DNA of 64,000 nt, taken from Ecdyonurus torrentis (Eukaryota > Arthropoda > Insecta > Ephemeroptera > Heptageniidae). The stretch lies in NCBI GenBank assembly GCA_949318235.1, contig OX439136.1, positions 5,909,758-5,973,757 of the forward strand, read 5' to 3'. The position numbers and the translations under genes are program-made. Shown here one piece after another: positions 20,041-33,146 of the stretch (position 1 is its first letter; each line of letters starts with the position of its first letter). The notes under the pieces are model-generated. The model saw only the letters and a program-made list of their open reading frames with translations. It searched no databases and was not told the DNA's origin.

Positions 20041-21227
20041 CAGGGTGTTTTTTTAAAAGCGCGCATTTTAAAACGCTAATTAAAATATGAAGAAATAAAA
20101 TAAAATTAACTTTTTATATATCATTTTGTAGCCAAGGGTTAGACATTTTTAAAACTGTTCTTAGCAATAAAATTGAGTGACCGGTTTTCTTGCACCAAGC
20201 GTCAACGTAAAAATGTGCTATTTTTTTTTTCAGAACGTCTTTTTTTCTGCAAAAATGATCAGAAATTTACTTTTTTAACTATCCTTTATTAACAATTAAT
20301 GGAGTCTGTTGGCATAAATAGGATACCTATAGCACTCTAAGCATGTTCTGTAATAAAAATTGAAGGATGGGGCCACATTAGTATCAGGGTTAAGGTGAAA
20401 ACATTTGCGTTAAACATGGCTAAATTTGCCAATATTTTCTCTAATTTGAGAATTTTGTTTATTGATTTAACGAAATGTTTAGTTTCTCTATAATGGCTTT
20501 GCGCTCACAGTTTTCTTTCAAATCTAAGTAATGCTTAGTTTAATTATTAAAAAAAAATCAATATGATTCTGAATGCAAAGAATTAATGAATGCAGCAAAA
20601 ACCAAATGAAATGTGCGGATTTCCATACATGAACCAACTTTTAAAGAAAGAGATGCAAATTAAAAGTTTCCATTCTTTAAAATGAAATGTTGAGGTTTTA
20701 ATTATCAAAGCAACCCAGTTTGTAAGAATTGACAGAAAATGAAAGTTACAAACAATGTTATGAAAATTAAAGTTCATACAAAATCGGTAAAAAAAAAAAA
20801 AAAAAAAAAAAAAAGTTTGATTTAAGAGAATTTTTTAAATCAAATTTAGCCATGTTGAACGCAAAAGTTTTCATCTTAACCCTGATACCAATGTGGCTCC
20901 ATCCTTTCATTTTTATCACAGAACATGCTTAGAGTGCTATAGGTATCTTATTTATGCCAACAGACTCCATTAATTGTTAATAAAGGATAGTTAAAAAAGC
21001 AAATTTCTGATCATTTTTGCAGAAAAAAAGACGTTCTGAAAAAAAAATAGCACATTTTTACGTTGACGCTTGGTGCAAGAAAACCGGCCACTCAATTTTA
21101 TTTCTAAGAACAGTTTTAAAAATGTCTAACCCTTGGCTACAAAATGATATATAAAAAGTTAATTTTATTTTATTTCTTCATATTTTAATTAGCGTTTTAA
21201 AATGCGCGCTTTTAAAAAAACACCCTG
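20041..21227. mobile_element. 1.19-kb foldback transposon with arms of about 390 bp
   Basis: The left arm (20041 to about 20430) is repeated in reverse at about 20840-21227 with few mismatches. Tips are CAGGGTGTTTTTTTAAAAGC and its complement, flanked by TATA on both sides (TA-type target). The spacer of about 400 bp contains an A-tract and no transposase frame. It is a non-autonomous element with very long inverted repeats. Confidence 0.88.
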
Positions 21228-21890
21228 TATATATTTTAAGACATTAGTACGTTTATAAAGAAACTTTTTAAGTCTTTATTTTTTTTAAGTTTGTTTTTAC
21301 AATTTTGATACAATTTATTTCATTTCTAGAAAGAAAAGTTACTTTTTAAGGTCATGGTATAGGGTATCAGCGTATCAGAAAAAGAAGTCACCTCAATTAA
21401 ACCTGATTACGCAACTAAAGGTTTACGGCATACAAATAAGTGTAAATATAAAAGGTCTCATCTTTTGATTTACCATTGTGATTTTTTCAGTTCTGAACTT
21501 TCTTGAATTTGCTCTGTTTCTATGGTATATTACCCTGAAATTCTTGTCAGTGTTAGCTTTGTAGAATAAGTTAAAAAATTGGTACCAAATTGAATTCAAA
21601 TTAATAGTGGAGACAGACAGATACAGAGTTTTTTAATGGTCTAATGCAACAAAAAGAGTAAAAAAAAAAAAAAAAGTTATTTTTGTTAAATTTTTGTTTG
21701 TTTTTCATTCAAAATTATTTATTTCATTACCTTCTCGTAAAGTCAGTAAACAATAAATTTACAATGTTATTATATTATTATTATTATTATGAGAAAAACT
21801 CACGTTGAATGCAAATAATAAAATATATTACATAAAATATGCCCTAAGGTGCCCCTCATGCCCGGTTAAAATATGGTATCAATCCCTGTA

Positions 21891-21924
<34 letters not shown>

Positions 21925-22167
21925 CGTTTTCTAATTTTGTGGGATATTCTTATCTTTTTTTTTTTTTTTTTTGCAGAATCCTTGCATACTTTAAAAAGGT
22001 AGAGATAATCACAATCCTGTGTTTGGAATGCTAGAATCTGTAGCATCATTGAGACTTACACGGATATGTATAGTTTTTATTATATTTGATATAGATTGTA
22101 TAATATACCTAGTGTTATTAACAGGCGTTATACAATTTACATTATTGGTCAATGATTATATATATAT
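21228..22167. other. Gene-free AT-rich stretch with A/T homopolymers
   Basis: Contains A-runs near 21660 and 21893-21923, a T-run near 21956-21972 and a short (ATT)n. No supported gene. Confidence 0.5.
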
Positions 22168-22654
22168 GTTGGCAACCATTGCCGAATTCGCTCATTGGCC
22201 GAAATAAGTGACCACGTCGCGGCGTGGCAATGCATTTTTGCCAAGATCCGAAATGCATCGTAATTTTGACCACGTTGCGGAGTAGTTTTTAACAAATGCC
22301 AAATTTTTGGCAAATACATTTTAGCCAGTTCGTGGAGTGTTTTTTGATAATTGCCACGCTGCAGCGTGGTCAAAATGTTTAATACGCAGGTTACGATATT
22401 CGGTATAAGTATGAATAGTATAATAAATTTTTTTATTATTATAACACATCATTTTATATTATGGTTTTCAGTTAATTAAAATATTTATAAATTTATAAAA
22501 ATGATTTCTTATTAAATTTGACAAAAAAAAATTGTCTATGGTCAACATTTCGATGCACAAGTGCTGAATTTCGGATCTTGGCGAAATTGCATTGCCACGC
22601 TGCGACGTGGTCACCTATTTCGGCCAATGAGCGAATTCGGCAATGGTTGCCAAC
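22168..22654. mobile_element. 487-bp inverted-repeat MITE inside an (AT)n tract
   Basis: Terminal inverted repeats of about 95-100 bp beginning GTTGGCAACCATTGCCGAAT, nearly perfect between the two ends, with (AT)n directly outside on both sides. The interior has further copies of a CCACG...GCGTGG motif. It shares terminal design (GTTRGC tip and CGAATTCGCTC core) with the larger element at 39165-40683. Confidence 0.85.
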
Positions 22655-22662
22655 ATATATAT

Positions 22663-23248
22663 CAGGGGCGGCTCGTGAAGTTTATGACTAGGCAAGCACT
22701 AGGTGATAGCTTATATATTCTGGGGGGGGGGGGGGGATAGCCCGCCGCAGGCGCCGATTTTTTTTAGACCACGTGGTCCCTTATAATCTTTGATTTTCGA
22801 CAAAAAAAACTGCATATTATCTGAACCTTAAAGCAACAATCATTTTGATTTTTTATAACGAAAATTTTCAAAGAAATTGTGCTGTTAACATTTTTTTTTT
22901 AATTATATATCTTATTTACTATAATGACTAATGAATAAACTATATATAAAAGAGTATTGTAAAAGTAGTGTATAAATTAGATTTTTCACAAAATCGTACG
23001 TAAATATTTTCATGAAGAGCATGTTATTTAATATTATTATTGCGCATTTATTTTTATTTTATTCTGCTTCTGTACAAACATTTATTCATATAAATGTATG
23101 GCATTATTTTATAAAAAATAATAATTAAAACGTTACTTTTTTGTTACTATAATTAAATTATATTGGATTGAATTTAACTGCAACTAGTGCAACTATACGG
23201 TACAATTGGGCTATTCAGTTTTTATTTCAAAAGAAAAGAAGAGAGAGA

Positions 23249-23326
<78 letters not shown>

Positions 23327-23754
23327 TAACTGCCGATTAGATAATTGCAAATGTACGGCCCTATTTATCGTTTATTATATTTGTTTTGCTTTAATTTATA
23401 TGCCAAAGCAAACTATATAAAAAAAACTTAAAATATTTGATTTTTAAATCAGTTTACAAACACCATGCTCGAAAAAAACTATAAACACTGTCATTTTTAA
23501 TGTCACGGTTTTTATTATTTAAAAATTGACAAAATAAATAATAACTTTAGCTAAATTCAGGCACATTTGTTAATATTTCCCCTCCCTTTTTCGGTACAAT
23601 AGATCATTTTAAAAATAAATAGTCCTCTCCGTTATACCTTTTCCAGGTTATTCTTATATTAATATTTTTAATGGAGCTTGTCGGTTTAGCGTGCGGGCAA
23701 ACGTGGGGATGTTATATAAGGATCCTCTAATGTAACATTTATGCTTGGGCTTAA

Positions 23755-23786
<32 letters not shown>

Positions 23787-24793
23787 GCGATTATCTGAAC
23801 AAACTACACCAATTCCGTATATTTAAATGAGAAAAACTAGACACACTTTTACGTTTTTAAAGCCATAGAATTTTTTTTTTAAGAATTTTTGACAGTGATT
23901 ATCCTTCATATTGAGCTCATTTACTGTAAAAAGTTTCAAAAATAAAAACCGCGCTTTTTGTCTCGATCTCTCTCTTTATTTTTTTTATCAATAATATTCT
24001 TAATATTTTTGGCTATGTATAAATTACAAAATAATAATAATAAAATTTAAAAGACATCATCAAATCACGCCAGTGAAATTATTTAAAAGTATAATATATT
24101 ATATATAAAGCAAATAAGGTAATTGAGAGCAAAAAATTGCATTTAATTGATTCATGTAATTTACTATTCTTGTTTTTAAAAAATGAAATTTATTTAAAGT
24201 GTGTGATCTATTGATTTACACATATATCCAAAGTTTCATATTTTTAAAACACTTTTTACATATAAATTACACGACTTTTTATTCATATTTTAGCATAGAC
24301 TGCAACATATCACGCTATTGCTAATTAGTCGTTACGCATACGACAACATTAAAGTCACACATTTATAGACAAAATAACACAGATTCAGGAAATGTTTCTA
24401 TTTTTTCAATCCAACAATTAGATATTGAGTTATTAATTTTTTTAAGAAAGGTGCAAGCATTTTTTTGAAGTGCTTTCACGACGTCTATTCAGAAGCATTG
24501 TAGCCTCCCGTCCCCCCTCTTTTTTTCTCAACGCTAGCGCTATACCGACGTATGCTCCTGTAGTGTGGAGCTTTCACAATTTTTATTGAGGAGGGCGCTG
24601 CATACGTGATTTTTTTTTATGAAGGCGCGCTTTGTTTTTAATGAATACAAATTAGAAAAAACATAGAAAATAGATAAAAATTAGATACAAAATATGAAAA
24701 ATAACTTTCTTTATTGAATTATGGAATAAAACCTTTTTGATCGATTTTCTATAGGCATGCACTGCTTGCAGGGCTTACATGCACCAGCCGCCC

Positions 24794-24796
<3 letters not shown>
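22663..24796. mobile_element. 2.1-kb non-autonomous hAT-like element
   Basis: Ends CAGGGGCGGCT and AGCCGCCCCTG, flanked by ATATATAT on both sides (8 bp as in hAT, though the AT tract makes this ambiguous). The interior is AT-rich with a (GA)n array at 23240-23325, a T26 tract at about 23761-23786 and GC-rich subterminal stretches. There is no transposase frame. It sits 8 bp from the preceding MITE, in the same AT tract. Confidence 0.7.
23240..23325. repeat. (GA)n microsatellite within the hAT-like element
   Basis: About 86 bp of GA repeats. The Arg-Glu frame across it is an artefact. Confidence 0.92.

Positions 24797-24831
<35 letters not shown>
24797..24831. repeat. (AT)n tract
   Basis: Continuation of the AT array into which the two preceding elements inserted. 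Confidence 0.85.
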
Positions 24832-24834
<3 letters not shown>

Positions 24835-25505
24835 CATAAATATATGAAAGTAAATGCAAATGTATAGACTTGCTTACATTTTAAATGTCTTCATATTTAA
24901 TATTCTGCTCTAATTAACATATTTTTAATTTAAAACTCTTTGATACGATAAATGCATATATTTTTACATGCTTACTAATAATAATATTTTACTGTAGAAG
25001 GTTAATGCTTGAAGCATGAAAAATAGTTAAAATGATAATAGTAATAATAATAAGAGAGAAAAAGTAGATTAAATGTGGATTCTGGTGGAAAATAAAATAC
25101 TGATGACTTTTTTCCTAGAGGCAAATATGAATTTAAAAAAAAAAATAAAAATGCTATTTCCGAGCTACTTTTGTAATTAATTTATTTTATTATTTATGTA
25201 GTTATCAGTATTTTATATTACCAAGTAATAATTTTACTTCAAAATACAAATATTATTGGATCGTATTTTATTATTTTATTTCACGTAACACATACCTAAC
25301 ATATTATAATTGTGTCTGCATTTTTTTTATGTGTTCTGAATCTCGTTCTTTATTTTGTCACGCAGCAAAAAATAGCTTGAATAAAAAAACTTCAATTCAA
25401 TGCATAAAAAACGTAAAAATCATGAGATGTTACTTTCATATATACACATATTATGTAGATTAATCCTTTTGTACCATCACGAACTGGGGTTAAAGAAATT
25501 GTAAA
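24832..25505. other. Gene-free AT-rich stretch
   Basis: No gene, RNA or transposon end recognised. Confidence 0.5.
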
Positions 25506-25854
25506 TTAAAGCCACATACCACAAAAAACAACATTCGCTTTTTAATGAATAAACACGAAATGTGATCATCAAAACTGATGACAATTTTTACCAGAATGTT
25601 AATATAGCCCTACGAGGGAGCGTGAAAAAACTGTAAAATATGCAATTTGCGTAAAAATTCATGTTTATGACGTCAGAAACATACAAAAATTAGTATGAAA
25701 ATGTTTTGCGGGTTGCATAAATTTAATTTTCTGATCACTGCTACGGGGTTACTGTTGGGTTTTGGTTTTAAGACAAACTAATGTTATTTGTGTAAATCCC
25801 ATCAAGTTTTTTGTGATATAAATGGTTATGTTTTTCTCTGGTCTATTCCTTTAA
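25506..25854 (+). mobile_element. 350-bp TTAAAG-ended MITE family, copy 2
   Basis: Runs from TTAAAGCCACATACC to GGTCTATTCCTTTAA; the two ends are imperfect inverted repeats. It includes TGACGTCA at 25668-25675 and the internal landmark TTTCTGATCACTGCTACG. Confidence 0.85.
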
Positions 25855-26020
25855 GGAAATTTTACAATTAATGACAGGTCTATTATACAATAGAAATTGT
25901 ATAGTGGGTTGCCTACTTTACAAATTTTCTTCTCTGTTTGTTAGACTACAGAAGTGCTAAAGGATATAAACATGTAATAATTAATAATATAATAATAGTA
26001 CCATCTCGTTATTTATTATT

Positions 26021-26052
<32 letters not shown>

Positions 26053-26575
26053 CGTTTTCTCTTCAAATTTTTTTTTTAAACATAGTCTAGACGAATTGTC
26101 ATGTCATGAACGTGGTGTTTGATTTATTTTTTATCTCTAAAAAGTATTACAGAATAATGAACTAATTAGTGTTCCAAATGAGACAAATATTTAAATAATT
26201 TACCTTTTAATACAAATATATAATGTAGCCAAAATAATAATTAACGTTTTTGCTTTTTTTTACTTTGGTTATACTTTCATTTATATAGCAAAAGAAAAAC
26301 AATTTAATTTAAACAATAGTTTTGCTTACACAAATTAAATGTCAGTTGGTATTTTGTTTGTCTGCATTGTTTTATTTGACTTATTTATTTTCGAAATACA
26401 CCTAATTAGTGCTGCAAAAATTACGTGTTTTATAAACATTTTACTATATTCACATTTTTTTTAACATATTATATTATTATATATTTTTTTAACATTTCAC
26501 GATATATTTTTAATATTTTTATATACATAATATGTATACATAAATAAATATTAACCATAATAGCAGAAATACGTA

Positions 26576-26610
<35 letters not shown>

Positions 26611-26980
26611 GAGAGAGAGAGAGAGAGAGAGTTTTACATAGCATTCTTATTACGTACTTACATTACCTATTTTAAAATTAAATATTTGTACTCGTGAAAA
26701 AGAATGCCCCTAACTATGTATGCAACATTTCTTGCATTTATATAACTCTGGTTGTATAATTATAGCAAATTTTTTTATTTTAAAATATTTTATTTTTAAA
26801 TTATTTTAATAAACTTAGTTAATCAAGTATAAAATTAATTTTTAATTAAATTATTTCAAAATAACATATTGTAAAAATAGTAGTAAATTTAAATGAAATT
26901 TATAATATTTAGCTTTAAGCATAATAAATATATATTTTAAATTCAAATGTTATAATTAAATAAAATATACTTTTTCTCCC

Positions 26981-27070
<90 letters not shown>

Positions 27071-27790
27071 GTTACTGTTGTATGATGATGATATAATCAA
27101 ATAAATTTAATAAAACCTGGTGAAGTGTGTTAAAATTATAATAACTAAATTTAGTTAGAAAATAAGCACTTTTCACTTTTTGAAAACTTTGCCCACGGGC
27201 AGACAAAAAAACATTTTCGTGTATGTCAGAAAAATAGAGGAAGGGTCGGAAATAAGGTTGTAGTTGGAAATTTCACACTTCATTTCATGTAAGTATATAA
27301 GAAGTTGTATTATCGTATTGTATGATATTTGGTTAAAAACAAAATAATAATAATAATAATTTTGTTATGTTATGAATTTTAAAGAAATGTACTTCGTGGA
27401 TTGTATGATTACTTTTGATACTTAAAAAATAAATATCATATTTTTGAATACATTTTTTATGTTCTATACAAATAAAATATTTATAAAACATAAAACATCA
27501 GAAATATAAGCTTTTAAATATTTTGACATTCTATAATCTGTAAGCAAGAATTTGATGCTCGTGTTTTTTATATGTACGATATTTGAATATAAAAGTATAA
27601 ATAATACTCTTATCTTTTTGACAAGTTTTAACGAACTTGTGAGGAAGTGAAAAAAAACACTGAGATTTGTATTGAGAGATTTTTTTTTTTTTGTTTTTTT
27701 TTTTATGTGTTTGAATTTTGAGTGATCTATCCTGAAGCTACTGTACGGTGAGTCCCCTACAGCACAGTATGTATACACAGTATAAGGAGA
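25855..27790. other. Gene-free AT-rich stretch with simple repeats
   Basis: Holds a T-run at about 26022-26052, an A-run followed by (GA)n at about 26577-26631, and a (CT)n array at 26982-27070. No supported coding exon. Confidence 0.5.
26982..27070. repeat. (CT)n microsatellite
   Basis: About 89 bp of slightly interrupted CT repeats. Confidence 0.92.
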
Positions 27791-27906
<116 letters not shown>

Positions 27907-27917
27907 ATGGACAAAAC

Positions 27918-28492
27918 CAGTGGCGTAACTTCAAAAATTTGGTCAGGGGGAAAAATCTGACACGGGCCCCCCGGAAGGGGGACAGTGCCGGGGAGGAGGG
28001 GGGGTTTGTGCGCCGCAGGCGAAAAATTTTGGAAAAGGGGGCGTGGCACTGAATTTTTAAGCTATTTTTTAAAATGAAAATTAAAAAGTGTCACTATAAC
28101 ATGAAAAAAAAAAAAAAAAAAAAATTAAAATGGTCTATCATACATGATTTTAATTTTTATCAATAATTAATTTTTGCTATAAATAGAAAAAATACACAGG
28201 ATATTTGAAGAAGACATTTATAGAAAATTTAATTAGAAGGTGCGGTGACAGTTAAAAAATGTAGTTAATATTAATACCCTCTGTCACAAAATGCATATTA
28301 TTTGATTGATCCACTTTAACTTTCAAATACTGTTTTTCAACATAAAATTTAATATTATCAATTTATTATTATTATTATTTTTTTTTTTTTTGCGCCAAGC
28401 ATCAACGGGCCCCCCCAGAAGCCGACGGGCCCCCAGAAGTCGACGGGCCCGGGGGAACTCCCCCCTCTCCCCCCCTGGTAGTTACGCCACTG
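27918..28492. mobile_element. 575-bp hAT-type MITE with perfect 8-bp duplication
   Basis: Ends CAGTGGCGTAACT and AGTTACGCCACTG. GACAAAAC is repeated exactly on both sides (27910-27917 and 28493-28500). The subterminal regions are unusually G/C-rich (long runs of C or G, GACGGGCCC repeats), in contrast to the surroundings. There is no transposase. Confidence 0.92.
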
Positions 28493-28500
28493 GACAAAAC

Positions 28501-29707
28501 AAATCTGGATGGACAAGTCTATTTCCCATGTCACTAGTTGTCAAAATAGTACCCAGTTATCTTACTTTTTTTTTCATTTTTTTTTCCCTCGAGCCAAAAT
28601 GTTTACGTCTCTTTTTTTTTTTCTTTTTTTATCAAAATACCGTTTTGTTTTACATTTTAAGAGATTTTCTTCTTCTTCTTTTTTTATGTATATACTTTGT
28701 AGTATATTTTTCTCCCCTTTATATGATAGGTTTATATATCTACACATTCATATGTTGCATGATACATTTTGTTTCAAAAACATTGTCAATTTTTATATTT
28801 AGATAATGAATTTTAATTTTTTTTTTATATACTTTTCAATGAAGATTTGACAAAAAGAAAGAAAGTGAATTTTATGGTTTACATATCATCTTTTGTTAAA
28901 TGAAAAGTTACTTTTAACTTGTCATAAAAATGTAACGAATGAGATTGTTACTTAAATGCTTTGTAAGAATACCTTCTTTTTTTTCAGCTACTAAAATACT
29001 ATTATTTAACCAAGATTGATTATTGTAACTGCGAGTATTTCTCTCATAAAAATAACATGTTAAATATGATTGAAACATTTAAATTTTGTTGAATTCAAAA
29101 CAGAAAGAAAGGGAAAATGACCTATATACTTTTCAAAATATATTTTAGCCAGGTATCTTACTGCAAAAATAACTCATATTAGTTGTGAAAAACTACGATT
29201 GTAATTAATAAATTTATACGCTATTATTTGTAAAGATTGAGGAAATGTGATGCTGCAATTAGGCTATTTGCATTTTCCAAAAAGCAAGCCATTGTAACTT
29301 TTGCAACTTTTTTTTTTTTTTTTTCTTCTTCTCAATTTTTAGTACTTTTTTTGGCTATTTTTTTTAGTTTAATTTTTAAACATCTTAATTTTTTTTTGTA
29401 TAATCTGAAACTTTGTTATATATTGTTAGTATTAAGAATTATTTTTCAATTTCAAAATTCAACAATTAACAAAAGAATTAAGAAGAAAAAAAATAATAGT
29501 ATCAGCACAGCAGATAATTTGTACCACATGGAATATTAAATTAAATAATTAAAGTCATTCAACCAATTAACAAAAATTTCTTTAGAAATCTTAATCAAAT
29601 ATTAAAATTGAAATAAGACTAATAAAAAATCAAAGAAACTTCTTATATAATAAAAGTATCTCTTGAGTTTTTTTTTTTTTTTTTTTTTTTTTTGAAGAGA
29701 GAAACAG
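28501..29707. other. Gene-free AT-rich stretch
   Basis: T-rich and A-rich low-complexity sequence; no gene recognised. It ends in a T27 run and GAAGAGAG at the assembly gap. Confidence 0.5.
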
Positions 29708-29907
29708 NNNNNNNNNNNNNNNNNNNNNNNNNNNNNNNNNNNNNNNNNNNNNNNNNNNNNNNNNNNNNNNNNNNNNNNNNNNNNNNNNNNNNNNNNNNNN
29801 NNNNNNNNNNNNNNNNNNNNNNNNNNNNNNNNNNNNNNNNNNNNNNNNNNNNNNNNNNNNNNNNNNNNNNNNNNNNNNNNNNNNNNNNNNNNNNNNNNNN
29901 NNNNNNN
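29708..29907. other. Assembly gap (200 N)
   Basis: Exactly 200 consecutive N, preceded by poly(T) and the start of a GA-type repeat. The round number suggests a placeholder of unknown true size, and open frames through it are meaningless. Confidence 0.99.
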
Positions 29908-30209
29908 AAAACATACGCAAAAGTATTTCTAGTTTATCCCTAAATTTAAAATTTCTCCGGCTTCAATGCAAAAGTTTTCCTCAAGAAAACGATACAATCA
30001 AGGTTTTTGCAATAATACTAAAGAATGAGAAATTAGAGAATCCTAAGCTTTTCCCACACTGTTTGTGATTGGCTAGAGCGCTCCAACGGTAAGCCCCATT
30101 GTTATCGGGGTTAGTTCGTAAAATAAGCTTTAGCATAATATGAAATTACCTTTAAATTAAATCTCATTAGCTTTAAGTTTAAAGGTATTGTAACTTTAAA
30201 TTGTTTATA

Positions 30210-30270
<61 letters not shown>

Positions 30271-31797
30271 CTTATACTTATATAGCTTATAAGCTGTTTA
30301 TAAAATATCAAATCATGAACAAATTGCATTATTTTAGCAAATTGTGACAGATAAAGGTCATTTGATAAAAAAATATAGGTACTAAAACTACTTTTTAAAA
30401 CCAAAAAAAAAAAAAAAAAAAAAAAAAGAATGTAATAAAAAAAAAAGTTTCTTTTCAGGACGAAAAAAAATTCTATATTTTATTTCGATATTAGAGTATA
30501 GCTGGTATTGATGAAAAGATCCTATGCTACATCTCACAGCAGCAAAGTAGTTTGTTGGGGAAAAAAAAAAGTATTATACTTCTTGAGGAAGAAAAAAAAA
30601 AAAGTTTTAGCAGCTATAGAAATTGAGATGGGTGGGTAGCCATGTTGAAGCGTGACTTGTTTAACTGATCAGCTGATAAAAAAAAAAAAAAAAGAACGAA
30701 ACTCGTGATCCTTCTTATTATTATTGTTGTTGTTTTTTCAAGGAAGGTTTTTAAGACACACCACAAACAAAGAAGATGTTACCAATTAAGAAGCAAGACT
30801 TGTTATCAAAACTTTTGCCCTTTCTTTTAGTTTGTATTATATAGCAGGGTTTATCTAGAAAGAAAAAAAGAAGAAAAAAAGAGGTGAAAAAAGAAGAAAA
30901 AGAGGTGTATATAGAAAAGTGTTAATAAGTAATTTTTAATGAATTTTATTTTTTATAAAGAAAAACTTTTAATGTCCTTTTTTTTTTCTTTTTTTTTTTT
31001 TTTTTTGAATTTTAAATTATGTTGACATAAATAATACTTTAAGCCTTTAATGCTTTAATGCAACAATTTATGATTATAGCAAATACATGAGTTTTGGAAT
31101 TTTTTTTTTTATTGTTAAAAATATGGATATTACATTAATTTTGTATATTATAGTTAAATTAAAAATTATAATTATTCAGAGTGAATAAGAAAAATAATGT
31201 TCGGATAAGAGATATCACATCACGCTAACACAATATAATATGTAGAACTTGTAACTCTCGGTGATAAACTTTTAAATTATTTTCATGTTTTTTTAATTTT
31301 GCGTATACCCACCATACATGTGACCATGTGACCATGGTGGAGCATGCATTACAAACCACATGCGGAGCAGGAAAAGTTTGTGGCCCCCTAATTTTCTATC
31401 CTTTACTTTTAAGAAAAGTGTTACACTATTGACCGGTTGCATATCGTTGCTCTTTGTCTCCATATTTGTGGTGCCTAAGGTTTTTCCATCAGTTTTCCTT
31501 TTTTGCAAAAAAAAAAAAAAAAAAAAAAAAAGTTTATTTGAATGCAAGCATTTAATCATATTTCTGTAGAAAAGTGAGAACTAGAAATAAGGCTTACATA
31601 GACTGAGGTTTGAAGCTTAGATTACTAATTAAAAAAAAAATAAGGTTTTTCATAATATGCTGGCTTGTGTATTTCTGACCAAAAAACCTCTTAAGTATAA
31701 GTGAAACCGGTTTATAATCGAAAAAATGGAATCGAGAGGAGAGAGACTATTCTTTACTTTTAAGAAAACTGTAACACTATTAACCGGTTTTAAAGTG

Positions 31798-31833
<36 letters not shown>

Positions 31834-31875
31834 AAGACATTTGGTTTTTATTTACTTTTAAGACCATCTTATACA
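29908..31875. other. Gene-free AT-rich stretch
   Basis: Contains (GT)n-(AT)n at 30209-30268 and A-runs near 30402-30426 and 31507-31531. A 37-bp segment with CTTTACTTTTAAGAAAA and ACACTATT..ACCGGTT is repeated directly at 31402 and 31752. No supported gene. Confidence 0.5.
30209..30268. repeat. (GT)n-(AT)n compound microsatellite
   Basis: GT repeats passing into AT repeats. Confidence 0.9.
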
Positions 31876-32218
31876 TTAAAGGAATAGACCAGAGAAAAAC
31901 ATAAGCATTTATTTCCCAAATCACTTGATGGGATTTACATAAAGAACATTAGTTTGTCTCAAAAACCAACAATAGTCCCGTAGCAGTGATCAGAAACTTC
32001 GATTTATGCAACCCACACAACATTTTCATACTAATTTTTGCATGTTTCTAACGTCATAAATATGAATTTTCTCGCAAATTGCATACTTTACAGTTTTTTC
32101 ACGCTCTCTCGTGGGGCTACATTAACATTCCAGTAAATATTGTCATCAGTTTTGAGGATCCCATTTCGTGTTTATTCATTAAAAAGCACACGTTGTTTTA
32201 TGTGGTCTATGGCTTTAA
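31876..32218 (-). mobile_element. 350-bp TTAAAG-ended MITE family, copy 3 (reverse)
   Basis: Reverse-oriented copy from TTAAAGGAATAGACC to GGTCTATGGCTTTAA, with the shared internal CGTAGCAGTGATCAGAAA. The octamer found in other copies has decayed to AACGTCAT here. Confidence 0.85.
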
Positions 32219-32852
32219 GCAATATAACTAACTAAATATTTATGTACTGTAAATAAGTATTATAACATTAATTAAATTATATTTTCTATGATATACGACT
32301 GAAGGTTGAATTGAAAGAAGAAAATAAAATAAATAAAACTGGTTTTCATTAGTTTCATAATAAATATTAAGTTTCTGAGAATTGTAGAATTTCTTAATAT
32401 TGCAAAAAAAAAAAAAAAAAAAATACAAATACAAATACAAATTGAGTTCAACTTCTAAATCAATGATGCATTAAATATTTTCTTATTAAAATGTCAGAAG
32501 CTAAAAATGTAAAGAAATTGCAATATTATATGTCAATATAACTTAGAATATTGTAAGATATAAAAAACTTAAACGCTTTTTTTTTCTTTTAATATTAAAA
32601 TATCAAAGTAAAATTTATGTAAATTATAAATTAATTTAAATAACACTTTATTTTTTAAGCTCGAGTCTCTTAAAAAATAAGAATATTATAATTTAAATAT
32701 ATACTCAGGTTATTGCAGAGTGATAATACATAATAAAGTAAGTTTTCACTTTATAATATCTTAAACATTTTTGTTCCCCTTTATTCTCATATACCATAGT
32801 ATATTTTTGTCCCTTGCTATTTTGTCATAATGGCGAATCTCCATATTTATGA

Positions 32853-32896
<44 letters not shown>

Positions 32897-32925
32897 AGGA
32901 CAGAATACAAGCATAAAGATGTAGT

Positions 32926-32957
<32 letters not shown>

Positions 32958-33054
32958 GAAATGAACATTCTTTGCTGAGTTATTTCTGAATAACATTGCC
33001 AAATTGTTCCTCCGAGGGAAAAAAATAAAAAGTCTTGTCTTAAGCAGAAAAGCG

Positions 33055-33146
<92 letters not shown>

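Noticed and set aside
30051..30120. tRNA-like or SINE-like words (TGGCTAGAGCGC, GGGTTAGTTCG)
   Set aside because: Box A- and B-like words are present, but no cloverleaf can be drawn and there is no second copy in the window.
31293..31569. 88-codon minus-strand and 69-codon plus-strand frames
   Set aside because: Both depend on an A/T homopolymer for much of their length and match no family I know.
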